This document shows, in pieces, positions 1 through 10,005 of a stretch of 24,825 bases of DNA. Made by a program: the position numbers and the translations under genes. The DNA comes from Apostichopus leukothele (taxonomy: Eukaryota > Echinodermata > Holothuroidea > Aspidochirotida > Stichopodidae): NCBI GenBank assembly GCA_010014835.2, contig JAAAKB020005511.1, positions 1 to 24,825 of the forward strand, given 5' to 3'. Within the stretch, counting starts at the first letter, position 1; every line of letters starts with the position of its first letter. The notes beneath the pieces were generated by a model. It made no database searches. It saw nothing but the letters and a program-made list of their open reading frames with translations, and was not told the origin of the DNA.

Positions 1-777
1 AGCTTGATTTCAAACAGAGAATGAATGAAAAAAGAACAAACTCTGTATTAATATATGTATGACAAAATATTTACCAACATGCCCCTCAAAATAATTACGA
101 AATAAGGTGAACTTTCTTAGTGAGTTTCTGTCAATCATGCAAGTTTATGTCCCTAGTATCCTTCTGCAAACTGTTTACACAGAAACTAACCTAGCAATTA
201 ATTCATCAAGCAAACCTAGTGTAGGAATTATACAAAGGATGGTGGTCATCGTAAGATGCATCAGTAAACAAGGTTATGAATGCCACCACTGAGCTACACA
301 GACTCACATGATCAGGGGACTAATATGGCAGGGGTCTGAATTAATTTTTGTGCCAGAGAAAAGCATTTGTTGAAGTTGAGGGCCAGACAGAACCAACATC
401 TCACTAGACCTAGATTGAACAATGTGTACGATAGGCTGGTATAGAGTTCTCAAGCCTAAGGCATTCAGGGACCATGTACTTAGCAAGATCGTTGGCCGAT
501 TTTTATTTCGCAGGCCAGAATTGTTCCATGTTTCCTATTGAAAACGCCTGTGATATGGTAATGTTTGTATAAATTAATATAATATAATATAACAGGTAAC
601 AATGATACATAGGTTGACTGGAATATTTCTTACCCTCCAACAATGATATCGTGGGTTGAGGAATTTTTAAATCTTAAAGCAGTTCTAGATCACAAGTAGG
701 GCCTTGACCACCTATTTAGTGTCATCAGCTGAAACAATTATTCATTAAATGCTTAATTTAATGCTTAGGTTCTTCAG
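1..777. other. Upstream intron or flank of the FnIII gene
   Basis: No convincing coding exon is visible. The stretch is AT-rich and holds a short (taata)n run near 577-592 and a possible degraded tRNA-like A box on the minus strand near 275-296 (TAGCTCAGTGGT). A splice-like segment at 513-557 was considered as an exon and set aside. Because the FnIII exon at 778 needs an upstream exon ending in phase 1, this stretch is most likely intron. Confidence 0.4.
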
Positions 778-2722
778 GTGTGTCGGGAATGTTAAATATC
801 TCAAGTTATAACATCAGTGCACAGAGGGTAAACTGCTATTACTTGCAAATTTGTGTTCATCACCTCGTGTTATTTTAATTGCTTGGTTACATGTGACCAA
901 TATATTATTTGATTGATCCATCAGGTATTGATCAGGTGGACACCTAATCTGTCAGAGGACTACGCCGAGCCTACCGGATATCAGGTGATGATCAGGGATA
1001 TCAGGACACCTTGGAATCAAGGATGGAGAACACTGGACAATGTAACAGAAGAAATAACTGGGTGTGTAATAACATGACGCTGTGAAATTATCTTTCTTTT
1101 TCTTTCATTATTTTATTGTGACAAAGATACTATATTATGAATATTATGAAAATTACGGTAGTAAAGAAATATAGCAACAACAGGCTCTCCCAGTTGGAAC
1201 AAGCTTCGTTTAGAAGAACTTAATTCTTGTGTGTTGTATCTAATTTGAGATTATTAAATTTAAGGTGAAGAAACATTTGTGTTTTCATTTCTTTTTTAAT
1301 TATTGTAGACTAATAACTCAATACAATAAGTAGGCCTAAGCCTTTAATATAACTGTATTGATATATTCCATTCATAATTGTAGCTATTTAAACATCTCTA
1401 GAATGTGAATAATGTCAATTTGTCGATTAATCTGATTTATATTCAAGTTCTATGGACCAATGAAATAGAAAAAATGGCTAGGAAATAACATTTCGAAGGA
1501 GCAACGAAATTATCAGATTTGATCTTACCTGCGAGCAAAACATTTCTCTTTCAGGTATCTTGTGAGAAGCTCAGAGGGGATTAGATTAGCTGAGGAAGTT
1601 TATGCCATCCAGGTGAAAGCTATCAGTGATGGACGAGAAAGTAAATCTACCACTTGTCCAGATCTAGTTGACTACCAGCAAGGTAAATACCACTGAGAAA
1701 ATATTTGGTCAATGTCACCATGACAGATCTGGCACTGTCTTTGGCATCTTTTCAGCTGACCACTCCCTCTCAATACCACAGATTTTGGAATTTGGCATTA
1801 GCTGGTCAGTAGGAAGGCATATAAGTTGTCAAAGCATTGCTACTGCTTAAACTTGCTGGTTTCAGCAGTTATCCTTCCCTTCTTTTACAGTGTCAGTTGC
1901 CAGTAGTCAGTTTATGATTAAACTTCCTTGAAATGTGTGAAATATGCAAATGAGATGAGGCAGACCTTTAAAAGTCATTGATAAAAATGTCCCAAATATT
2001 TAGGTTACTAAAAACTGCTTAGAGATCCCAAAAGTTGTTTCTTGCTGGTTCAGTTTATTGCCTGTGAGTTGTGTACAATTAAATTAGACAATTAAATATT
2101 TCTGAGGCATTTGGTGCACATTGTGTGCCAAGTGACTAAGTGTTATGTAACCTGGATGTTAACTTCATTATCGAAACTTGCTGCATGGCCAGACATATGA
2201 TACCACTGTCATTTGACTTGCTAGGTTGCTACATGACATTACATTACATACATGACTTTACATCACTAGCACTTCCCCATTATATTATGCTATGTTTATT
2301 TCAAACAAGTTGGTATAATTTGATACATCACACTTTTTAACAATTCACCTGACTCGTCCCCCAAATTTGCTTTAACTCATATCAAATTCTTTAATTTTCC
2401 CCCCCATTTTCTGCATTGTTAGTCATTTAGAATATTTTATGCCATTCTGGGGCTATGCTTGATAGGCAGTGGCTTGTAGTTAAATGAATTAAGACAACAA
2501 CGTACCATGTATTGATCATGACATATAGAGGTCATGCAAATATTAATTTGAATGTCATGTACATCATTATACCTGTTATGTAAGTTAACGACCAGCTCAT
2601 CTGATTTTTTCCTTACAGTTGGCGGAAGAACCTTGATGGTTTTTAGCGGAACTAACGGTTTCAACCTAAAGACAGGCTTGGTTTTTCTTCTAGTTTTCAT
2701 CCACTGGCTATCATTATGCTGA
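778..2722 (+). CDS. 3' part of a cell-surface gene: fibronectin type III domain plus GPI-anchor-like C-terminus
   Basis: Four exons join in frame: 778-827, 925-1061, 1555-1682 and 2619-2722 (stop TGA 2720-2722), giving 138 C-terminal residues. The first three make one FnIII domain: strand B/C with VLIRWTP, strand C with GYQVMIRD, then WRTLDNVTEEITGY and the F strand VYAIQVKAISDGRES. The last exon adds GGRTLMVFSGTNG, a short spacer and the hydrophobic tail GLVFLLVFIHWLSLC, then stop. A small-residue site (SGTNG), spacer and hydrophobic end is the usual layout of a GPI attachment signal. A single C-terminal membrane segment is the alternative. Four N-glycosylation sequons (NIS, NIS, NLS, NVT) fit an extracellular domain. 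Intron phases agree at each junction. The 50-nt first exon is the least certain. The start and N-terminal domains lie upstream of the window, so the family within FnIII proteins cannot be named. The domain is well supported; GPI anchoring is inference. Confidence 0.72.
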
Positions 2723-3790
2723 AATTCCAGCTTAAGCTTTAGCCAAGGTCTAAATCATTCCATTTTACTGAGTTTGTAATCAAATCATATTACCATCATC
2801 ACATTTTGATCTGTGCAAATGATATCCCATAATCAGAGGAAATATTACTATCGAATTAGCAATTTGAGCATTTCAAAAGATGAATATTTTATATTGATAT
2901 CTTTAATCCTCTAAAAACCAAGAGAAAGAACAAGAAATGCCAAACAGGTGATAATGACAGCTTATTCTTTGTTTTTATAGATTTATAGCTCTGTCAAAAC
3001 ATGCAAAACATCATATTAAAAAGAAAGCATACAAGGATGAATTGTTACACAATGTCTCCATTGAATTCCAAACATGTATGTCTCTTGAGGATGTTATAGT
3101 CTGGTTTCCTATTGAGTTGTGTGTGGCTTCAGAGGAATTGACCGCCTCTGCACTAGACTAACTAGTCCAGGCCAGCCATTTTCATTGATGATCATAGAGT
3201 CTTAAATATTTAAAGGGTATTTCTAATACAAAACTGAGACTGTAGCTCATGGAAGTTGTTTTTATATATCTGTGTGTGCTGGAATGTCATCCTTTCACTG
3301 ATTGGATATGTTTTTCCCTTTCATTGATTGGATATCTTTGTCCCATTCACTGATTGGATATGTTTGTCCCTTTCACTGATGTTTGTCCTTTATGAACTTT
3401 ATGAAGAAGCTTTTCAGGTTGATTTTGATCAACTTTCATATGGTATTTCATACATTAGTCAAGTTAGTCCATTAGCTCAATCAGTCAATTTGTCTTCAAA
3501 TAACTGTTTTGTTTTTTTTTTCTTTTTCTGATATGATCTTTAATTAAATGCTGTTGATAGAGTACTGTTATGAATAGTGTCTGGGGACAGAAATGTCCTG
3601 AATTTAATCAAAAATGTATATTACATGCCAACCTTATGCATTACAAGTAGAACCTGTGATGAATTAATTAATCAGATCACACCTAGGCATGCCAAGTTTT
3701 TCAATACCGCCATCATTTCCTTCTGGAAAATTTTCACACTGTAGTTTTGATTTATACTTGTTCAGATTTATTATTAATAAAAATTGAAAT
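2723..3790 (+). other. Probable 3' UTR of the FnIII gene
   Basis: No coding exon is seen downstream of the TGA. The first clear AATAAA on this strand before the next gene is at 3776-3781, about 1.05 kb after the stop, and could end the transcript. The extent is inferred only. The stretch contains the 26-bp minisatellite at 3292-3388. Confidence 0.3.
3292..3388. repeat. 26-bp minisatellite, about 3.7 copies
   Basis: The unit CTTTCACTGATTGGATATG plus TTTGTCC recurs with starts at 3292, 3318, 3344 and 3370. Copies differ by one to three bases, and the fourth lacks the TTGGATA part. It lies in the likely 3' UTR of the FnIII gene. Confidence 0.85.
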
Positions 3791-4324
3791 TATTGAGAAA
3801 GAATTTTTATAAGATTTGATATGTGGATGAATGCAATTGTCTTATTTGTTTCATTGGCTCCAAAGCCTCTTTAGACACTGAAACTTCATACAATGTTTAT
3901 AAAATTGCCAAACGGTGAAACTGAAAATAAAAAATCAATAGAAAAGAATCTTTGCGTGATATCATTCTTGTAAAAAAAGGAGAATGCTTTACTTGAGTTT
4001 TGAAGTTCTTTATTTGTTACTCTCTTTTTTCTGCCATATAGCACACATAGCTACTGTAAAAATATGCCAAGAGTTGAGATATAAGGACACCAGATCATTC
4101 AGTTACTTGTCATTACAAGATTAAATTTTAATATATATTGTATTGATAATCGTTAACACTGATAATTATATCACTTAAAAAGAGTCAGGAATCATGAGCT
4201 TACTTTCATGCATAAAAATCTTAGGACAGTGCTGTACTGTTGTGTTGTAAGGAGTTATGACTCGGTCACTAAAATTTAAATGTGCAGTCACTTATATATT
4301 TAAGTGTGTCAACTTTATCCCTAT

Positions 4325-4360
4325 AGTGATTTTACAGTGACTTGAGTCACTAAAATCACT
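4325..4360. repeat. 36-bp near-perfect palindrome
   Basis: The left arm AGTGATTTT-ac-AGTGACT is followed by a TG centre and the right arm AGTCACTAAAATCACT. The arms pair fully apart from a two-base bulge. A related motif (GTCACTAAAAT) also occurs about 80 bases upstream near 4265. It ends six bases before the left direct repeat of the neighbouring insert. Confidence 0.8.
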
Positions 4361-4366
4361 AGCAAT

Positions 4367-4558
4367 GAGTTGACTGAGGCCCGTCGTCAGGCCGGGATAG
4401 AGGGGACTGTACCCCCACCTTACCCTGGGTGCAGACTACTGTGTGCCCTCCCCTCCCCCACCTGTGCCACCGCTAGTTACAGGACATGAGTATGTCCCCT
4501 TCTGAAACTTGGTGCCCTGCCAACTTGGAATTTCTGGCTATGGGCGCCCGAGTTGACT
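4367..4558. mobile_element. Short nonautonomous DNA-transposon-like insert (about 175 bp) with 9-bp flanking repeats
   Basis: The direct repeat GAGTTGACT occurs at 4367-4375 and 4550-4558 and brackets a GC-rich 174-bp core in AT-rich DNA. The ends are only loosely inverted: GAGGCCCGTCGTCAGG at the left, and GGGCGCCCATAGCCAG reading in from the right. An 8-bp duplication (AGTTGACT) plus a shared G would fit a hAT-type insertion. No coding capacity is present. The assignment to hAT is inference. Confidence 0.55.
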
Positions 4559-5827
4559 TGACCTTAAATTGAAGGGACTCGTAATACAGCTCTGTTATAC
4601 TGTAAGCTTCCCCCACCCTAAGTCATGAAAGCAATGCCAATGAGTGCAGATAATAGACTCATTTTATTGCTTTGAAATGTGGTAATCATCATTAACAGTA
4701 CCAGAATAAACCAAGCAACAGGAAGAATTCTTTTATTGGTGGCATGAAACAACAAAGGGTGGAATGTACAAAAAGAAAAAAAGAAGCTAGGTCAAAACTG
4801 AAAATACTGAAAACAATAATCCTTTGTTGTTGACATAGTACACACAGGTAATTAGTAACATTGATTCATTAGCCCTAAGAGGCAACTTCACCCTACAGGT
4901 CAATAGAGAAAAAAATCTGGTAGTTGAAACACAAAATGGGTGGATTTATATTTTGCTGATCAGAAACTCAAAAGCTATGAAATTAATATTAAACCACCTT
5001 TTGCTATAGATTGTATCAATACAAAATCATGGGCTACTCACTTTCTTGCTTTCATCTCTTACAGTTTGACAGAAATATAAGAGAATGCTCCTTCACAATA
5101 AGATATTTGCACAGCAACACTCAAATTCACTCCGGTGGTCACAGTTGAAAAAAAAGACCAAGAATTACATGAGAGATGTTAGCACATTTTTCTGACATTG
5201 CCACATCTTGCAAAATGTTTAGACATCCATTTGTGAATACATTTTTAGTTGTTCTTCTCGAGTCCTGTGCTTACGTAAAAGTTGAAGGAAAAATTGAACT
5301 GGAAATAATACATTGTTAATGAAGCAGTTGTAATGGGGAATTTAACTTACTCTTTAACAATACAGAGTATTTTACACATACTCAATAGGGTTACATAACT
5401 TGTTAAATAATGGAGATGAAATTTAGAAAGGAACCGAGATTTGTCCACCTTATACGAAAAAGTGTTACAGAAATGTTTCCACAAACCGCGGTACCAATGA
5501 CTCTCACTTTGCAAATATATATATGTGAAAGACAAAAAGAGAAATAAAAGGAGAAATGACCAGACACCACCACATGAAGTCACTACATTTCTTCACCAAA
5601 GGTGCAGATTTTCTTGAAATCTTGAAGAGTGGTTCATAATTCATGTAATTTGAAAATAACTTTAATTATACTAAAAGCATGATGATCTGTAATTGCTGTG
5701 CTAGTCGTCCTAATCTCCAATAGGTTCAATATCCAAAGATCTCTGGCTCTTTTATCAGCTAGGGATTGTGCATCAAATGTTAATCACTGATTGACGATGG
5801 AAAGTCTGCTAAAGACAAGACGCCTTG

Positions 5828-8800
5828 TCACGATGTCTTGTCATCTTTCTTTTCATATTTCTTTGCCGTTTCCCTGAAGCTTTCTAAAAATATCTTGACA
5901 TCAGGAATCTGTATAGAGACCAAAATGGAAAATAATCGAGAAAAAAAAATGATAATAATCAAATTTTGAAAGATCAAAGGAAGAATAGGCTAGAATGTGA
6001 TTCTAACTAGTGACCTCTGATGGTACCAGTCTAGTGATTAACATGCACCCTTCACCTATCTTGCACTCGATTGGAGGTAATTTATAGTAGACAATTTCTT
6101 TGCTAGGGGTGCAAGTCAGAAACAGCTAAGAGGACCAAATTCAGCTTTTGAGGTCGTCTATCAGACAACTACTTGTCTACATCAAACTTGGATTGCATTG
6201 TACAGTACTAACATAACCCCCACATGGGATAAATTGGTATCACCCTCCATCGCTTTGGAGGTATAATGTATTGAAATAAAACAAAAACCTACCCAACTCC
6301 CCTATACATATTGGACAATGTTTGTTGTTTTGCTACATTTTTTCAGATGACCAGAGAGTAATACCTGCTTGTTCAAGGGACAACCAGAAAGAAAAAAATT
6401 TATGAATTTAAAAACTAGTAACCAAGGATTACACACCAGTTTCATTTATTACAGTGCACAACAGAATTTCACACCACTTAAAGTCAAAAGATCAACTACT
6501 TTTTACAGCATTGTTTGTGCAATCACTCCCATATATGTTACAGACAAACATTGTACATATATACAGTACTTAGGCAAACACTACTTACATCATACTTCTG
6601 TGCTACAAAAACACCAAATCCAGTTCCGGTGACAAATCCAACCTGAAAGAGAAATTAAGCATGTCAATATGTTTATGAGCTAGATAAAACAAGAAACAAG
6701 CTAAAAAGTTTTAATTCATCAGTACTATGGAGTACCTCTGTTTGGAACCTACCTTTTTATTGAACACCGCAGAACAGTCAAGTTCACGATTGCAAGTTTG
6801 CAACCATGTTAAAGATGCTATTATTACCAAACATGTAGTGTACTGTAGTGAAAGTATGTATACTACATACTCAAAATGTATAATTGGGACATCATAAAAA
6901 AGGAATTCATTTGCAGGTTTGGCTTAGTTTTGTGTTTGTGCAGAACTCATTGCATCTCCATTTTGAAAGAGTTTTTTCTGTTTATATGTTCCAAAGATAT
7001 CGAATAGACTGCCGGAATACATTCCAGAATGACCACTATTTGAAACATTCAACAATCTCCTGAAAGTCCACCTGTTTCACAATTGGCATATCCGTAGGGA
7101 ATTGGCCTTATAAGCACCTCAAAGCATCTGTATGATTTTGCTCTCAATTGGGTAGTAAGTTAAACTGTTACTTTTGTATCCCACAAATTTAATGAAATTT
7201 TCTTTTGCTCAAGTGATCACCTTACATCTAATCTCATTGTTTCTTACAAACTGCCCCTCCCCCTTCACCCCCCCCCCCCAAAATTGGGTTGCCAAAATGA
7301 TATTGTGTTTCAAGCCAGGTAGCAGAAACAAACAAATTGATCAGTTTAAATCTTTCTAATGGAATCCAACTGTAAGTTTCCTCCCGATACTGTCATAGTA
7401 TTTCCCATGTTTTGATAAACCTATGTACGCTGTTGTTTACTCTTAGCCAATATCCAATAAACTGCCATCAAAGCAATCGATGAGCAGTTTAATCATCAAT
7501 CATCACAGAGAATGTATGGATTTTGTTGGATGATTTTAAGCCTTTTTGGAGATAAGCATCTCAGAGGGAAATCACAAAATAGATTGCCAATAAAATTTTG
7601 GGAACCAGGATCTACTAGGAATTTGGTGGACAAGTTCAGGTACCCCATCTTTCTCTCAATGGTTGGACATGGTATCACTGTATTAAAACCAAACTGTAGC
7701 AACTTTTAAGAGTTAAGAGACATGTCTGAGAAGTGCTGGTCAGAATCGGCCAGAATGATTACCAAAGGTGAATAGAACTGTATTCAGTATATGGAAAACA
7801 AGGAGAACATAATGTGAACATCAAATCTGGCAGACTATACATGTACTAAGTTTTCCCCCTTTCATATTCTCCAAACCTTGTTATTTCTGAATACTCTAGG
7901 CCAACTACCACAGTACGCAATGTGGAAAGAAATGATTAAGAACAATTAGGAGCAAACATGCTAACAATGTACCTTGAAGTAGGGAGGCATGACTTTTGCA
8001 TGGATTTCAAATTTGCTGGAAGGAATGCAGTCTCCCAGGACCCCCAGGTTGTATGACATGCATTTAAGAATCTGATGGCATTGTGCCTTCGAATCAAAAT
8101 GTTGAAGGGCTAGCTAATGGCATTCCAATTGGCTAAAGGTGATCCATTATAACCAACAGGGGATGCACAATCGTATTAAATACACAATATGTGAATTAAT
8201 AAAGAAGTAGCCATGGACTTAACTTTAAGTAAGTGGTATACAGTAACTTCACATGTCCCCTAAATTTGGATACTGTGTTATACATATGTAGCTGCACTGA
8301 TAAACACTTTAGTGGCCGTGTTCGGAAGTCAAATTGTAACTACTTTTCAATCGTGACATTAATCTACAAAGCATTAACGGAAATATCAGCCAAACTTGCC
8401 ATGTGCAGTGAATAAAGGAAACATCAATTTTGAATTTTGAGAAGCTTTGGGAATTATTTCATTCGTTTAGCCAAATTATACAGTAAAGTTTAACTCATGA
8501 ATGCATGAATTTGAGGGAAATTTGTTCTTGCTTCGAGCAGTTTGACTCCCGACTTTTTTAAGTATAATTCTCTCTATTTCCAGGGGAAGTTGATAAAAAT
8601 ATTCATGAAATTGCATAGCTGAAGGAAAGAACCAAACCACTGAGCGAAATCAGAAAGATCGTCAATACCGCTATCATTTAAAGAACATTATTGCCCTTAC
8701 TATCGCGAATTAACCGTTGACCATCAGAAAAAAACCTTGCACCATGTATTATTGAATACATGATGCAACTTGCATTGGTTTAGCTACAATGTACAGACGG

Positions 8801-8958
8801 CTATTGCGCAAACATTACTCGGGGTTGCAAGACTTACATTGAGAATGCATTATCGCCTAGGGAATGTAGGCTACTCGATTTCTTTGTTTTTCAACATGAA
8901 TACATTATAAAAATCTGTCAGAAATATCAAAACAGCTTGTTACCAAAAATCCAACCAT
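5828..8958 (-). CDS. STMP1: Short transmembrane mitochondrial protein 1 (STMP1), 49 residues
   Basis: Three coding exons on the minus strand join in frame: 8958-8944 (ATG GTT GGA TTT TTG), 6642-6589 and 5908-5828 (stop TGA). The product begins MVGFL-VGFVTGTGFGVFVAQKYD, continues IPDVKIFLESFRETAKKYE and ends KKDDKTS. It aligns end to end with human STMP1 (47 residues; [20 protein letters not shown] then NYDIPNLAKK), sharing the glycine-rich N-terminal membrane segment, the AQ-x-YDIP junction and a charged amphipathic tail. The family (Pfam DUF4535) is known as a single-pass mitochondrial inner-membrane microprotein; its exact role is still debated. Junctions have AG acceptors with good pyrimidine tracts (TTTCTCTTTCAG) and donors GTAACA and GTAAGT, all phase 0. 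The start has A at -3 and G at +4. A noncoding first exon may lie near 9553. It is divergent from MRPL38. Confidence 0.85.
6010..6140 (+). repeat. Degraded tRNA-derived SINE
   Basis: The segment near 6028-6045 (GTCTAGTGATTAACATGC) is a good tRNA-like A-box region. It is followed at about the right distance by a worn B box near 6064-6075 (CACTCGATTGG). It lies in STMP1 intron 2. The ends are not defined, and a chance match is possible. Confidence 0.4.
6991..7112 (+). mobile_element. LINE reverse-transcriptase C-terminal fragment
   Basis: Translated on the plus strand from 6991 the segment reads PKISNRLPEYIPE, a stop, then PLFETFNNLLKVHLFHN. This is the pattern WNxLPxxI...SFKxxLKxHLF found at the end of the reverse-transcriptase ORF of many non-LTR retrotransposons (CR1, L2, Jockey type). 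The in-frame stop and the absence of the rest show a dead 5'-truncated copy. It sits in STMP1 intron 1, antisense to that gene. The subfamily is not resolvable. Confidence 0.55.
7113..8943 (-). other. STMP1 intron 1, remainder
   Basis: No exon or named element is seen. It has a C12 run at 7268-7279. Between about 7496 and 7709 both strands are open for over 60 codons, but neither translation shows a family motif and there are no splice or conservation cues. Treated as noncoding intron. Confidence 0.45.
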
Positions 8959-9997
8959 GATTATTCAAGTGTCCTGCACGTCTCGTTAAATAACAATCAA
9001 AATCCAAGAGTTAACTGCGGATCTAAATGTAAAGAGTTCTGTCACGTTCAGAAATCAGAGTCAGGTATTCTGATACGGTAACCTAGAAGGTACATACGAA
9101 GGGGAAACATGAAAAAGTAACCCAGATTTATAGTTTCTGTATGTGCCAAAGATAGCATCATTTTGCATCTAAGCCACCTTACATAAACAAAACATTCTCA
9201 GAGGAGAAGAGGACCATTCCCCTTAGACCCCTCCTACAGGACGGCATCTCCTGCATATGTACCAAGTTTCAATCTAATGTTTTCAATGACTTTCTGGGCC
9301 GCCGTAGACGGATTGACCAATTTGTGATACATTAAATTCGCTATCTTGAATTCTAGAAATGTAGTTTTTCTACGGAGGCCTATAGTACATTGAAAGGAAA
9401 CAAATAACCGATTGTCATTTCTATTACCACTTTGGGTTAAATGGAAATCTAACTGATAATGCGAGATACTAAAAAGTGTGTGATATATTATCACTTTGCC
9501 ACTGTAGCGAAAAATATGTTCTTCAAAGAGCTGGTAAACAATAACTTACCTGTATTTTAAAATGTTTGAAATACCCAGCAGAACAAACCAGTTCAGTACA
9601 CAGGTGCCGCGTGCCGTGGTATAATTGTTTTGTTTAAATATTTGTAGTGGTTAAACTTTCTGTGAGTTTCTAACAACCTTGTTCTTTGAGATATCCAATA
9701 CTCTCCCTTTTAGTCTGTAGTTTACCACAAATGGATAGAGTAGAGCCAGTGCCGTGAAGGGACATTCAAAATTCGCGTACAGTACAAAAATTTAGTAGCT
9801 AGTCCTCAGAATTCGACCTCTATCAACCTGAAATACATTTTTGGCATGGAAGGCAGTTATTTTAAGTAAAATTCCTAACTATCTTTGTTGTGAGATGTTG
9901 CAAGTTATCGAGGTCCACTTCACTGTTGTGAGTTCTGAAGCTATTGTTACAAGTATCTTCTACTCTTCCTTACTTCATTTGTCACAACATTTCCAAA
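8959..9997. promoter_or_regulatory. Head-to-head interval between STMP1 and MRPL38
   Basis: The two start codons are 1,039 bases apart on opposite strands. On the minus strand a perfect donor CAG/GTAAGT ends at 9553-9550, and a fair acceptor (TACCTTCTAG) lies at 9084-9083. Together they suggest a noncoding first STMP1 exon around 9553-9700 spliced to a leader 9082-8959 that contains no ATG. This would shrink the promoter to roughly 9700-9990. A few CpGs occur near 9606-9616. No TATA box is obvious. The promoter role is inferred from gene order only. Confidence 0.4.
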
Positions 9998-10005
9998 ATG
10001 GCAGC
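9989..10005 (+). promoter_or_regulatory. YY1-like motif overlapping the MRPL38 start codon
   Basis: The sequence CCAAAATGGCAGCC around the ATG at 9998 resembles the YY1 consensus (CCAANATGGCGGC), with the ATG inside the motif. YY1-type sites overlapping the start codon are known in ribosomal and mitochondrial genes of animals. It also serves as a good initiation context (A at -3, G at +4). Binding is inference. Confidence 0.3.

Larger units (their letters stand above)
3791..5827. other. Interval between convergent FnIII and STMP1 genes
   Basis: No gene is recognised. The right part is probably the STMP1 3' UTR: on the minus strand there is an ATTAAA at 5666-5661, about 165 nt after the STMP1 stop, and an AATAAA at 4737-4732. 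The left part holds a palindrome (4325-4360) and a transposon-like insert (4376-4549). A minus-strand open frame at 5347-5583 starts with a hydrophobic stretch but sits in this presumed UTR and has no family match that I recognise. Confidence 0.35.

Noticed and set aside
513-557. Exon-like segment with acceptor TTTTTATTTCGCAG and donor GTAATG
   Set aside because: Its open frames end in phase 0 or 2, while the next FnIII exon needs phase 1, and the peptide shows no domain pattern.
2437-2700. Minus-strand open frame of 87 codons
   Set aside because: Antisense shadow of the last FnIII-gene exon.
5347-5583. Minus-strand open frame with a signal-peptide-like start (WSFLLLFLFLSF)
   Set aside because: It lies in the presumed 3' UTR of STMP1, has no conserved motif, and the hydrophobic run comes from an AT-rich stretch.
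7496-7709. Overlapping open frames on both strands
   Set aside because: Neither translation resembles a family, and they sit inside an intron without exon signals.
9234-9494. Minus-strand open frame of 86 codons in the promoter interval
   Set aside because: No recognisable motif, and it falls in the leader/intron region of STMP1.
9553-9607. Alternative first coding exon of STMP1 before the perfect donor CAG/GTAAGT
   Set aside because: The frame that fits phase 0 (GYFKHFKIQ) has no in-frame ATG before a stop, while the exon at 8958 gives M plus four residues exactly as in the family. Kept only as a possible noncoding exon.
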